This document shows, one piece after another, positions 1-6,752 of a stretch of DNA of 64,000 nucleotides; within the stretch, counting starts at the first letter, position 1; the number at the start of each line of letters is the position of its first letter. Under the pieces are notes generated by a model, which had not been told where the DNA came from, ran no database searches, and worked only from the letters and a program-made list of their open reading frames with translations. Location: contig JAICJH010000006.1 in assembly GCA_025928545.1 (NCBI GenBank), positions 1 to 64,000 on the forward strand, given 5' to 3'. Both the position numbers and the translations under genes were made by a program. The stretch comes from Bryobacteraceae bacterium (GTDB lineage Bacteria > Acidobacteriota > Terriglobia > Bryobacterales > Bryobacteraceae).

Positions 1-130
1 GGCCACCGCCAGCTCTTCCTGCGCCGCCCGATGCGCCACGGGCCGCCGCGTCCACAGGCGGCGCCGGCTGCTGGGCATACATTGCCAAAGCGAGGAGTGA
101 CAGGACACCGACTCCGATCATTATCTTCAT
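1..130 (-). CDS. Secreted protein, N-terminal part only (runs off window)
   Basis: The complement of 128-130 is an ATG that opens an uninterrupted frame to the window edge, 43 codons long. The product starts MKIMIGVGVLSLLALAMYAQ, a standard signal peptide with a positive start, a hydrophobic core and a likely cleavage just before or after AQ. A low-complexity Pro/Ala/Gly-rich stretch follows, a common linker type in secreted acidobacterial proteins. The functional domain lies outside the window, so no role can be given. The export call rests on the signal peptide alone. Confidence 0.6.
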   Translation of the reverse strand, partial: MKIMIGVGVLSLLALAMYAQQPAPPVDAAARGASGGAGRAGGG

Positions 131-296
131 AGATGGAACCCTTTCGGTTTTTTACTCGGCTACCACGTTGCCGGTCAGCGTTGATAGTAGCGCACTATGC
201 AGTGAACGCATACTGTATACGATTCGGCGACTTTGCGTCAGCTTCGTGATTGATTTCGCGGGAGCCGGCCAATCTCCCGCATCTGATTGAAAAATT
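131..296. other. Short non-coding stretch, nothing recognised
   Basis: This stretch lies between the start of the leftward secreted-protein gene and the tRNA-Pro fragment. It should hold the promoter of the leftward gene, but I see no confident -35/-10 pair, repeat or hairpin. Confidence 0.3.
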
Positions 297-351
297 TGGT
301 CGGGCTGGCGGGATTCGAACCCACGACCTCTTGCACCCCAAGCAAGCGCGC
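297..351 (-). pseudogene. tRNA-Pro(GGG) 3' fragment, probable attachment-site remnant
   Basis: Read on the minus strand, this is the 3' two-thirds of a proline tRNA. Visible parts are the D-stem 3' strand (GCGC), an anticodon stem CTTGC/GCAAG around loop TTGGGGT with anticodon GGG, a perfect T arm (GTGGG-TTCGAAT-CCCGC), the acceptor 3' strand CAGCCCG, discriminator A and an encoded CCA. The matching 5' acceptor strand (CGGGCTG) and an intact D arm are absent; beyond 351 the sequence is unrelated except for a D-loop-like word near 360-368. A 3' tRNA fragment is what tRNA-targeting integrases leave at the far end of an island. With the tRNA on the minus strand, the inserted DNA would lie at higher coordinates, which agrees with the accessory genes there. 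No integrase gene is visible in the window. Confidence 0.7.
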
Positions 352-372
352 CGGTTGGCTAGCCAGACGATC

Positions 373-396
373 GGCTGATATGTACCAATATCGGTA
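373..396. repeat. Palindromic repeat, copy 1 (paired with 2362-2385)
   Basis: A 24-bp sequence centred on GATATGTACCAATATC recurs near 2362-2385 with one inserted C and one missing A. The second copy contains a perfect inverted repeat GATATG-TAC-CATATC. The pair brackets the PEP-CTERM and methyltransferase genes. It could be a binding site or a recombination site; the sequence alone does not decide. Confidence 0.5.
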
Positions 397-657
397 GCTT
401 ATTAATGTCCCGAACGCTGGCTTTCCTCAGCCAGGAAATGGGGCTCCCAGCTGCAAAACAACCAATTAGCGGGATCCTGCGCGGCCCGCAGATACCCCTC
501 TCGGTCGACACGCCACATAGTCCGACCGAGTTCCTCAATGGTCATGGCGCCGTCTGGCTTTGCCCCCGACTGCAGCTCCAGTTTGGTTAATCATTGATTC
601 AACCTCATGCGGATCAGCCGATCCGAGCCATGGATTGCCTCACTTAAGTGAGTACTC
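397..657. other. Non-coding, nothing convincing
   Basis: A short open frame can be drawn here (405-590) but it has no ribosome-binding site and no recognisable protein features. I see no RNA gene or terminator in this stretch. Confidence 0.3.
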
Positions 658-1308
658 TCAGACTGGATTCGGCGACTTCCTGCGTCGGCGGTATAGCCCT
701 GCCAGTAAAAGCGCCGTCCCAAACAGAGTCATCGTGCCCGGTTCCGGACTGGCAACCGCTCCCAGATTTACATTGAAGCCCTCGACCCGACTCCCTGTGA
801 ATGCGAACACAAGCGACGAAGTGGTGCCTTCCCCGTGCACAATAGCGTCGATAGCCGACTGGTTTGTGATTTCGTTTAGTGACAAAGTAAATGACGGGAA
901 AAAATTTTCGATCAATTGATTCCCGTTGGCATCGTACGCCTCGACCTGGAAGACGTTACCGCTGCCGCTGTCGTTCTCTTCCCTGGCTAATGCCGATAAG
1001 CCCGTTGAGGAATCGAACTGATGCCCGTTGATCAGAACACTGACCGCCACGCTGCCATCGTTGGAATTGGTGAACTTGTAAACATTGTGGGCATCGCTCG
1101 ATGTTGAAAGGTTGGCCGGGTCATAGCTGAACGAGTAGGTGACAGAAGTACCCGATAAGTCGGTACCGGCCGTGGCAAACAAGCCCAGCGTATCCACCGA
1201 ACCGTTTCCGAGTATTCCCGATACCGATTCGGTGATCGTGGCAGCCTGGGCTAGACCGGCCGTCGCAAACGCGGCAATTGCCCCCGTTAATACCAATCTG
1301 AGTCTCAT
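658..1308 (-). CDS. PEP-CTERM sorting domain protein
   Basis: A 216-aa exported protein. It begins MRLRLVLTGAIAAFATAGLA, a clear signal peptide, and ends with SPEPGTMTLFGTALLLAGLY followed by RRRRK. This is the tripartite PEP-CTERM signal: a Pro-Glu-Pro motif, a membrane segment and an arginine cluster. In this family the tail is recognised by an exosortase and the protein is delivered to the cell surface or matrix. The middle part is Ser/Thr/Asn-rich, beta-strand-like and not assignable to a named domain. The start was set at 1308 because GGAGGAAG lies just upstream; the frame stays open 18 codons further without another good site. No exosortase gene is in this window. Confidence 0.85.
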   Translation of the reverse strand: MRLRLVLTGAIAAFATAGLAQAATITESVSGILGNGSVDTLGLFATAGTDLSGTSVTYSFSYDPANLSTSSDAHNVYKFTNSNDGSVAVSVLINGHQFDSSTGLSALAREENDSGSGNVFQVEAYDANGNQLIENFFPSFTLSLNEITNQSAIDAIVHGEGTTSSLVFAFTGSRVEGFNVNLGAVASPEPGTMTLFGTALLLAGLYRRRRKSPNPV

Positions 1309-1562
1309 CTGCCTTCCTCCAAAAAGTAGATTTATCAAACATAACAAAATCGTAGGCGTCAAATCGAAATAACTTGCACAGGCGAAATGGAGTGAGTACT
1401 GGTACCAGGATGGTGAGGAATCAGGCCCTTGATGTGCGGGCCAAGTCTGTACTGCTACGTAATCGGTGGCGGAAAGTCAAAAGGGATGTTCCGCGCGGGG
1501 AAGAGGTCGCTGTCCGGTGGGCAACCCAGCGAATACTGTGGCATCCCCAGGATACTGGAGAT

Positions 1563-2333
1563 ATGCGTGGTAGGCGAGAGTATAAATGGCTGGCGCAGTA
1601 TTACGATCAATTCTTCACATTTCATCTACCGTGGTTTGAAGCGGCCCGGAACTGTGTGCTGGGAAGAATTTTGCCGAGCGTGAAATCGGCTTGCGATCTT
1701 GCCTGTGGTACGGGGACAACGGCGGCCCTGCTGGCGGGCACTGGAATCACCATGTACGCAGTCGACAGCTCGTCAGTCATGTGCCGCCTTACCCGTGAAA
1801 AGGCTGCCCGGCTCGGAGTTCCCCTGCGTGTCCGTCGTGCCGACATGCGCGATTTCCGCCTTCCGGAACCGGTTGACTTGATTTTGTGCGAGTTTGATGC
1901 CCTCAATCACGTTCCCGAAAAAGCGGATTTGGCCAGAGTGGGAGCCGCCGTTGCCCGCAGTTTGCGTCCTGGCGGTTACTTCTATTTTGACGTGAATAAT
2001 CTGCTTGCATTTGAAAAGATCTGGCCAGGTACATGGTGGATGGAAAAGCCCGGGGTGGCACTGGTACTGCACGGAGGTTTCGACGCTGAGCGAGGGAGGG
2101 GATGGTCAAGAGCCGAATGGTTTATACAAAAGGACGATTGCTGGAAGCGTCATCATGAGCGGGTTGAACAGGTCGCTTGGACCGAGACTGAGATACGAAG
2201 CACATTGCTGAAAGCGGGCTTTGATCGGGTGCGAAAGTTTGACGCGACACCGTTCTTCGTGGGCGATCAAGGGATTCGCCCTGGCTGCCGGACGTTCTAT
2301 CTCGCACGGAGATCTGCTCGCGCAGAGGATTAG
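1563..2333 (+). CDS. Class I SAM-dependent methyltransferase
   Basis: A 256-aa protein with a Rossmann-type methyltransferase core. Motif I is CDLACGTGTTAALLA, the acidic end of strand 2 is YAVDSSSVM, a likely motif II region is VDLILCEFDALNHV, and the post-II segment is SLRPGGYFYFDVNN. The substrate cannot be read from sequence; this subgroup (Methyltransf_25/11-like) acts on small molecules or proteins. The frame is open back to about 1374, but the upstream part has no domain character, whereas the ATG at 1563 follows GGAG at a normal distance, so the shorter form is preferred. It sits alone, divergent from the PEP-CTERM gene, with no co-transcribed partner. Confidence 0.75.
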   Translation: MRGRREYKWLAQYYDQFFTFHLPWFEAARNCVLGRILPSVKSACDLACGTGTTAALLAGTGITMYAVDSSSVMCRLTREKAARLGVPLRVRRADMRDFRLPEPVDLILCEFDALNHVPEKADLARVGAAVARSLRPGGYFYFDVNNLLAFEKIWPGTWWMEKPGVALVLHGGFDAERGRGWSRAEWFIQKDDCWKRHHERVEQVAWTETEIRSTLLKAGFDRVRKFDATPFFVGDQGIRPGCRTFYLARRSARAED

Positions 2334-2553
2334 ATCCCCGGCACCTCTGGTTTACAGGCGTGGCCTGATATGTACCATATCGGTAACGGATCTTGTATGC
2401 CCTCGGCCAACGGATGCTGTTGCACGATTGAGCAACGGGAAGGCGCCGCCTCAACCGCCTCATCGAAATTTCCTGTACGCCCTCGACAAGAGCAGTCTGC
2501 TCCTGCTCTAAATCTTTTTCATCCCCCCGTTGTGGCGACCGGCCATGGGCGAG
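2334..2553. other. Non-coding stretch before the 111-bp repeat
   Basis: Apart from the palindromic repeat at 2362-2385 nothing is recognisable here. No ribosome-binding site plus frame combination supports a gene. Confidence 0.3.
2362..2385. repeat. Palindromic repeat, copy 2 (paired with 373-396)
   Basis: This copy contains the perfect inverted repeat GATATG-TAC-CATATC and shares about 22 of 24 positions with the copy at 373-396. It lies 29 bp after the methyltransferase stop. Confidence 0.5.
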
Positions 2554-2664
2554 TCACAACTATTTTCGCCAATAGACTCAACAACTTAACCATCCAGCCC
2601 CAACCCCCTCAGTGCATAATCGAGGCAGATTATGGCACTTTCAGACAAACAACTCGCCGCGAAC
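2554..2664 (+). repeat. 111-bp direct repeat, copy A (copy B at 8944-9054)
   Basis: Without any gap, this segment matches 8944-9054 at about 104 of 111 positions by my count. It comprises the upstream region and the first eleven codons (MALSDKQLAAN) of the gene intact at 9022. Similarity stops abruptly inside the coding sequence. The two copies bracket the toxin-antitoxin, DUF4062 and transposon genes. Confidence 0.8.
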
Positions 2665-2805
2665 ACCGGAATCAATGACGCGATCACTGTCACCTTCAAG
2701 AACATCACTTGCAACAGACTCAGGAAATCACCAAATAAACGGGCCTCGGGAAAAGGGATGGGGATCGCGGCGCGTCCCGCAAAGGCCGATTCGTCAAGCT
2801 CGTAG
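2632..2805 (+). pseudogene. Truncated start of a MALSDKQLAAN-family gene
   Basis: The frame opens exactly as the intact gene at 9022 does (MALSDKQLAAN), then departs into unrelated sequence and stops after 57 codons. The identical leader and first codons show that a paralogue of the 9022 gene was cut off here by insertion, deletion or recombination. The downstream residues show no domain and are probably not functional. Whether a short chimeric peptide is still made is unknown. Confidence 0.6.
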
Positions 2806-2940
2806 TTCGATTGGTCAGTTCATTGATGGCGCTGCTGGCGCTATCGATCACCATTGGGGGGCTGCGCCTTTTTTGTGTTCACTGAGATCCTTGGTAATCC
2901 CCGTGCGCTCAAGATTAGGCGCGAAGGTCTGGTCTGCTGA
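2806..2940. other. Short non-coding spacer
   Basis: No gene or signal was recognised between the truncated gene and the converging coiled-coil gene. Confidence 0.3.
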
Positions 2941-3912
2941 TCAACCCGTAACCTGCCGCGCCAGAGCCTCAGTCGCGGCTAAAATTCCGCCGGGACTTCC
3001 TATCGCAATTGCGACTCCAAGCTCAGTTGCCGACGAAGCGACCGCAATCGCTTTCGCCAAAGAGTTCAGCACGCCCAACTGATCCCTGGCCTGCGCAATC
3101 ACCTGCTTCAGGTGCGCCAGATCGTTCTGAATCGCCGCCAACGTGGCGCCGATTGCCTCGGCCGTAAACTGATGCGACTGGGTTTGCAACGTCTGCGCCT
3201 GAACTTTTAGGCTGACCAATTGCTCCTTTGGCGTATAGGCGGGCAAGCCCAACCAATATTCGTCCACCGACATGGAAAAATCGTTGAATAACGCGGCGAG
3301 ACGCCGTGCTTCCGCCGCCGGATCGAATGGAGATAATGTTGCGGTCGATGCCCTTTCAAGATTCCCGTAGTTGTCGGTGCCGTGCGCAACACTCTCGCTT
3401 TGCGATCGTGTTTCGAGGACGCGTTGCCGTAGCGCAAGGTACGATAGGTTGACCGGGGCAGGCAGGATGGTCAGATTACCAGCAGGATCTTTATGCAGCA
3501 GGACGCCTGCGCGTTGGAGTTTTTCCATAAACTCCATCTCTGCCTCGAGCGCCTTGATTTCTTCTATTCGTGCCTCAGCTCCGGCCTTGCGTGACTTCGC
3601 CTCTTTTCGTGCGACGTCGCTCTCAAGAACTCGGCGTTGTAGCTCATTCTCAATCTTGGTCTTTTCTGCGTCTGCGAAGTTCTTCGTCGCCTGGGAGAAT
3701 TCGTGGTTGGCGAGTCCCTCGAGTTTTCTCCTGCCGAGTTCGACACCTTCGCCGAGCACGTCCTTGGGTCGGAGATGGTGCTCATCAGTGAAGTCTGAGA
3801 TCGTTGTGATCGTTTCGAGAATGTGCTGGCCGGATGGTCCCCGCCATTCTTCGGCAAAGAGTGCTCTGACTCGGGCAATCAGTCTCGTGATGACTCCTTC
3901 AGGCGAGGACAT
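2941..3912 (-). CDS. Coiled-coil protein of unknown function, partner of the DUF4062 gene
   Basis: A 323-aa protein I do not recognise. Residues about 50-150 are a charged Glu/Lys/Arg/Ala-rich helix with strong coiled-coil character (for example KIENELQRRVLESDVARKEA). A predicted helical C-terminal half follows, and the last 40 residues are small and hydrophobic (AIAVASSATELGVAIAIGSP), which could insert into or pack against a membrane. The start at 3912 was chosen because GGAG precedes it and because it overlaps the upstream DUF4062 stop by 14 bp, typical of translational coupling. The frame stays open to 4056 without support. The coupling suggests that the two proteins act together. A sensor/effector pair is a guess from this arrangement, not a domain assignment. 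Confidence 0.65.
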   Translation of the reverse strand: MSSPEGVITRLIARVRALFAEEWRGPSGQHILETITTISDFTDEHHLRPKDVLGEGVELGRRKLEGLANHEFSQATKNFADAEKTKIENELQRRVLESDVARKEAKSRKAGAEARIEEIKALEAEMEFMEKLQRAGVLLHKDPAGNLTILPAPVNLSYLALRQRVLETRSQSESVAHGTDNYGNLERASTATLSPFDPAAEARRLAALFNDFSMSVDEYWLGLPAYTPKEQLVSLKVQAQTLQTQSHQFTAEAIGATLAAIQNDLAHLKQVIAQARDQLGVLNSLAKAIAVASSATELGVAIAIGSPGGILAATEALARQVTG

Positions 3913-4588
3913 TGGCAGGCTCCTCAACGAGAACGTCTGCGAGATCGAAATCCATCTGCAGTCCCACACCTCCACACGCGCGAAAATAATCTGCCAACGC
4001 AGCGAGGGTCGTTTGTATCTGATCAGCGGAAAGGTTTGGAGCAAAAGTGATATCAAATGATTCGGACAACGCTCGCGCCGGCTGCGTACTGCCGATAAAC
4101 TCTGCCGTGGCGCTGCGCATGGCGTCGGCTCTGGCTTCCGGCGGAAGATCCTTTATTCGCGATGAACCCAGCACCGACAGTATCTGCGCGGTCAATTCGT
4201 GTGGAGAGTTGAAGTGAATAACAGGGCGCTCGCGTTGGATGTTTGCCACCAAGGCCCCTCTTCGCTTTTCAGTGTCAATATCGAGCGGACACTCACCTTC
4301 CTCTTGGTCTTCCACAAAGACAAGGACCGGCTTGCGATTCTTCATCGCCATTTCGTATTCAGTCTGAGTCCGTGAGATATCGTTCCCCGGTGCCGTTGTC
4401 CCAGGGCGCTTTCCGACGATAATGAGAACGATATCTGCTTCACCAATCAAGCCACGGATGATCTCTCCAATAGGATTCGCGCTGGCAATAACGTGCTCGG
4501 CCATGGTTGGCTCATATCCTGCACGAATGACGGCATTAGCTGCCGCTTCGCGTACTTTGCGGAAAGTTGAGCTGATGAATACACGCAT
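3899..4588 (-). CDS. DUF4062 domain protein
   Basis: A 229-aa protein. The first ~110 residues fit DUF4062: MRVFISSTFRKVREAAANAV at the start, then ADIVLIIVGKRPG and a TQTEYEMAMKNRKPVLVFVE segment. DUF4062 has a TIR-like alpha/beta fold and is usually the N-terminal signalling domain of larger NLR-like (STAND) proteins. Here it stands almost alone with a ~110-aa C-terminal extension of unknown fold (SFDITFAPNLSADQIQTTLA). The downstream gene overlaps it by 14 bp. Accessory location and TIR-like fold make a defence or stress-signalling role plausible, but no effector or nucleotide-binding domain is visible. Confidence 0.8.
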   Translation of the reverse strand: MRVFISSTFRKVREAAANAVIRAGYEPTMAEHVIASANPIGEIIRGLIGEADIVLIIVGKRPGTTAPGNDISRTQTEYEMAMKNRKPVLVFVEDQEEGECPLDIDTEKRRGALVANIQRERPVIHFNSPHELTAQILSVLGSSRIKDLPPEARADAMRSATAEFIGSTQPARALSESFDITFAPNLSADQIQTTLAALADYFRACGGVGLQMDFDLADVLVEEPANVLA

Positions 4589-4711
4589 CGGTCAATTGTA
4601 GCTATTTGTTGTCGCCATTGTATTGCCTGTGAAGCAGGAACGAGAGTGCCCGATGTTGGGATGGTTTGGCAAACGCGTACACGAGGAAAGGCGGCAGACA
4701 CCGCTGCGGCA
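4589..4711. other. Upstream region of the DUF4062 gene
   Basis: A 123-bp spacer that should contain the promoter for the leftward DUF4062 pair. No confident -35/-10 could be picked. Confidence 0.3.
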
Positions 4712-5207
4712 TTACCCGATATTGCCCGACGGGGGAATCGATTGAAACGCCCCCGAGAAGTACAACTGTTGCAGAAAAATAAGGCGCAGTAGATCGTCTA
4801 ACTGGGTCCCGAGCAGCAGTGCGCAGACCCTGATCTCGTGCAGTTTGGCAGACGAAGCTGCAACCTGAAGATACGCTTGAAATGGCGCGGGATCGACCAA
4901 TTCTTCCTCGCTGAAAACTGGCTCCCAGCCGTTAATCAGTAAGAACGTGATCGCCGCGTTAGCCCCCACCCGTTTGTTGCCATCGATAAATGCGTGGTTC
5001 TGGCAGATATGGAACAGGTACGCCGCCCCATCGCAGGAATCGACGTATGCAGGAATTCGCCACTGAATGTCGCCCGAGGCGTAGCGACCGCCGATTCGAG
5101 TCCGACAACATCCCGGAGCCCCAGCGATCCCCGTGTTTCTTGATCTGCTGCTCGTGGATCTCCAGGACCTCGTCCAGACTCAGAAACACGGGCTCCATGA
5201 AAGCCAT
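4712..5207 (-). pseudogene. doc: Doc-type Fic toxin, split by two frameshifts
   Basis: The frames here together encode a Doc (death-on-curing) toxin, a Fic-fold kinase that phosphorylates EF-Tu in the best-studied case. The N-terminal part is MAFMEPVFLSLDEVLEIHEQ; after a -1 slip the next frame gives LRDVVGLESAVATPRATFSG; after a second slip the last frame gives the Fic motif HAFIDGNKR followed by VGANAAITFLLINGWEP. Each slip falls in a run of four G where five would restore the frame (near 5118 and 5028, about 30 codons apart). Restored length would be about 165 aa. The gene lies 9 bp downstream of an AbrB-type antitoxin. Either the toxin is dead or both indels are homopolymer sequencing errors. 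Confidence 0.75.
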
Positions 5208-5216
5208 TCCGATGAT

Positions 5217-5444
5217 CTACTCGGCCAGCTTCCGGAACGCTTTTCCGTATCGCCTGTGCGCCCATTCCTGGGCTGCGTCGAACTTCTTCCGCCGGTCGTC
5301 AGGTCTCGATGGCGCGATGATCAGTTGTTTTCCGTCGGTGCTGACATCAAGCGCCGTCTCGGAATCGATCTTAAGGAGGTCCAGGATGGGCCGGTCAATC
5401 ACCAGCGCGAGACTGTTTCCGTGCTTGGTAAGCTTTTTGACCAT
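5217..5444 (-). CDS. AbrB/MazE-type antitoxin
   Basis: A 75-aa protein with the swapped-hairpin AbrB DNA-binding fold: MVKKLTKHGNSLALVIDRPI, then LLKIDSETALDVSTDGKQLI. This matches the pattern of MazE/PhdA-like antitoxins (K-x-G-N-S at the start). The C-terminal tail is charged and likely contacts the toxin. GGAG precedes the ATG. The Doc gene follows after 9 bp, so the pair forms a toxin-antitoxin operon, probably autoregulated by the antitoxin. The IS1595-type transposon inserted only about 50 bp upstream of this start and may have replaced part of the native promoter. Confidence 0.85.
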   Translation of the reverse strand: MVKKLTKHGNSLALVIDRPILDLLKIDSETALDVSTDGKQLIIAPSRPDDRRKKFDAAQEWAHRRYGKAFRKLAE

Positions 5445-5494
5445 GAGGTGACTCCGTACTCACAATGTATCACCATTTTAGTGGGGGGCTGCTC

Positions 5495-5502
5495 CTCCTC
5501 AG
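5495..5502. repeat. Left 8-bp target-site duplication of the transposon
   Basis: CTCCTCAG directly abuts the left inverted repeat, and the identical 8 bp abut the right inverted repeat at 8871-8878. Eight base pairs is the duplication length known for the IS1595 family. Confidence 0.92.
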
Positions 5503-5526
5503 GGCAATAAATTACTTGGCTAACCA
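5503..5526 (+). repeat. Left terminal inverted repeat of the transposon
   Basis: 24 bp, identical to the reverse complement of 8847-8870. The transposase ATG lies 5 bp inside it, so the repeat probably overlaps the transposase promoter or leader. Confidence 0.93.
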
Positions 5527-5530
5527 AAGC

Positions 5531-6517
5531 ATGGAAGACGTTCAGGCCGTACACGAACCAAAGACACTGCAAGATGCGATTGTTTATTTTTCCGATCTCG
5601 ATAACTGTCTGAAATACGTGGTCCGGAAACGCTGGCCGAACGGCGTAGAGTGCCCGATTTGCGGCTGCAAGGATGTGATCTTTCTCGCAAATCAACGGCG
5701 ATGGAAATGCAGACAGAAACACGAGCGGCGGCAGTTCAGTGTCAAGGTCGGGACGATCTTTGAGGAAAGTCCACTGGGCTTGGATAAGTGGCTGACAGCG
5801 ATGTGGCAGATTGTGAACTGCAAGAATGGGATCAGTTCCTATGAAGTGTGCCGTGCCATGGGAATCACGCAGAAGTCCGCTTGGTTCATGGATCATCGGA
5901 TTCGGTTTGCGCTCGGCATGGGATCTGGTGATAAAATGACCGGCGAAGTGGAAGCAGACGAAACCTTTATCGGTGGCAAGGCACGCAACATGCACGCCCA
6001 CATCCGTACTCGCAAGATCACCGGCACGGGCGGCAAAGATAAAACAGCCGTCATGGGCATTCTGGAACGCGGCAAGGATGGCAAGCCCAGCCGGATGCGT
6101 ACTAGTGTCGTGCCTAATCGTCGCAAGAAGGCGCTACAGGCTGAAGTTCGCGAGCACGTTGAAGCCGGATCGGCGCTATATACCGACGCCTTGAAGTCCT
6201 ACGAAGGACTGGATGAATTCCAGCACCAGGTTGTAGATCACGCTGTTGAGTATGTCCGTGAGCAGGTGCACACAAATGGCTGTGAGAATTTCTGGAGCCT
6301 CACGAAACGAATGCTGAACGGTACGTACGTGAGCGTGGAACCCTTTCATCTGTTCCGGTACCTGGATGAACAGACCTACCGTTTCAATAGCCGGAAACTG
6401 ACTGACGGAGAGCGTTTCGACATGGCGGTACGGGGGATCGTCGGTAAGCGGCTAACGTGGGATCGGCTGACGGGAAAAACCCAGGACGCCGGTTCGCTTC
6501 AGGAGCACCTCTTGTGA
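5531..6517 (+). CDS. IS1595-family transposase
   Basis: A 328-aa DDE-type transposase. The N-terminal zinc ribbon is CPICGC followed by WKCRQKHERRQFS (about residues 40-70). The catalytic core shows the first Asp in GEVEADETFIGGKARN, the second in YTDALKSYEGL, and the last acidic/Asn position in ENFWSLTKRMLNGTYVSVEP, all typical of the ISXO2-like domain. Length matches family members. The ATG at 5531 is preferred over an upstream in-frame start because that one lies outside the inverted repeat. The frame is intact, so the enzyme should be active. It moves the element 5503-8870 together with its passenger genes. Confidence 0.95.
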   Translation: MEDVQAVHEPKTLQDAIVYFSDLDNCLKYVVRKRWPNGVECPICGCKDVIFLANQRRWKCRQKHERRQFSVKVGTIFEESPLGLDKWLTAMWQIVNCKNGISSYEVCRAMGITQKSAWFMDHRIRFALGMGSGDKMTGEVEADETFIGGKARNMHAHIRTRKITGTGGKDKTAVMGILERGKDGKPSRMRTSVVPNRRKKALQAEVREHVEAGSALYTDALKSYEGLDEFQHQVVDHAVEYVREQVHTNGCENFWSLTKRMLNGTYVSVEPFHLFRYLDEQTYRFNSRKLTDGERFDMAVRGIVGKRLTWDRLTGKTQDAGSLQEHLL

Positions 6518-6575
6518 AGCGACAGGGCCGATGCAAGGTGGCTGCGAGATAATAGTTGACAGAGGAGATCGCCAT

Positions 6576-6746
6576 ATGGACACAACGGTTAGCAAGCAGA
6601 TGACCAGAACACAAATTCCAGAAACTCTTCCCCCTATCAGCCTGCACGAGGCAATGAAGAAACTGTTTCGTGATGCGGCGTCGACACATCTCCCGAAACG
6701 GAACGTGCGGACTCCGGCAAGAGTAAATAAAAAGATTGCCAAATAG
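6576..6746 (+). CDS. Small passenger protein of unknown function
   Basis: A 56-aa protein starting MDTTVSKQMTRTQIPETLPP and containing ISLHEAMKKLFRDAA. The remainder is basic (RNVRTPARVNKKIAK). A good GAGGAG lies 8 bp before the ATG, and the stop is 6 bp before the ATPase start, so it is the first gene of a tight passenger operon. I recognise no domain. Size, charge and position suit an antitoxin, adaptor or regulator of the ATPase-nuclease pair, which is inference from context only. Confidence 0.6.
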   Translation: MDTTVSKQMTRTQIPETLPPISLHEAMKKLFRDAASTHLPKRNVRTPARVNKKIAK

Positions 6747-6752
6747 GCACTG

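Noticed and set aside
297-372. Functional tRNA-Pro gene
   Set aside because: The 5' acceptor strand and D arm are missing, so no cloverleaf can form.
405-590. 61-codon open frame near the left end
   Set aside because: No ribosome-binding site, no domain, and it overlaps nothing informative.
1374-1562. N-terminal extension of the methyltransferase
   Set aside because: No domain character, and a better ribosome-binding site lies before the ATG at 1563.
4712-5207. Programmed frameshifting in doc
   Set aside because: Two slips in short G runs without slippery heptamers or downstream structure; decay or sequencing error is simpler.
5465-5530. Upstream in-frame start for the transposase
   Set aside because: It lies outside the inverted repeat and would not travel with the element.
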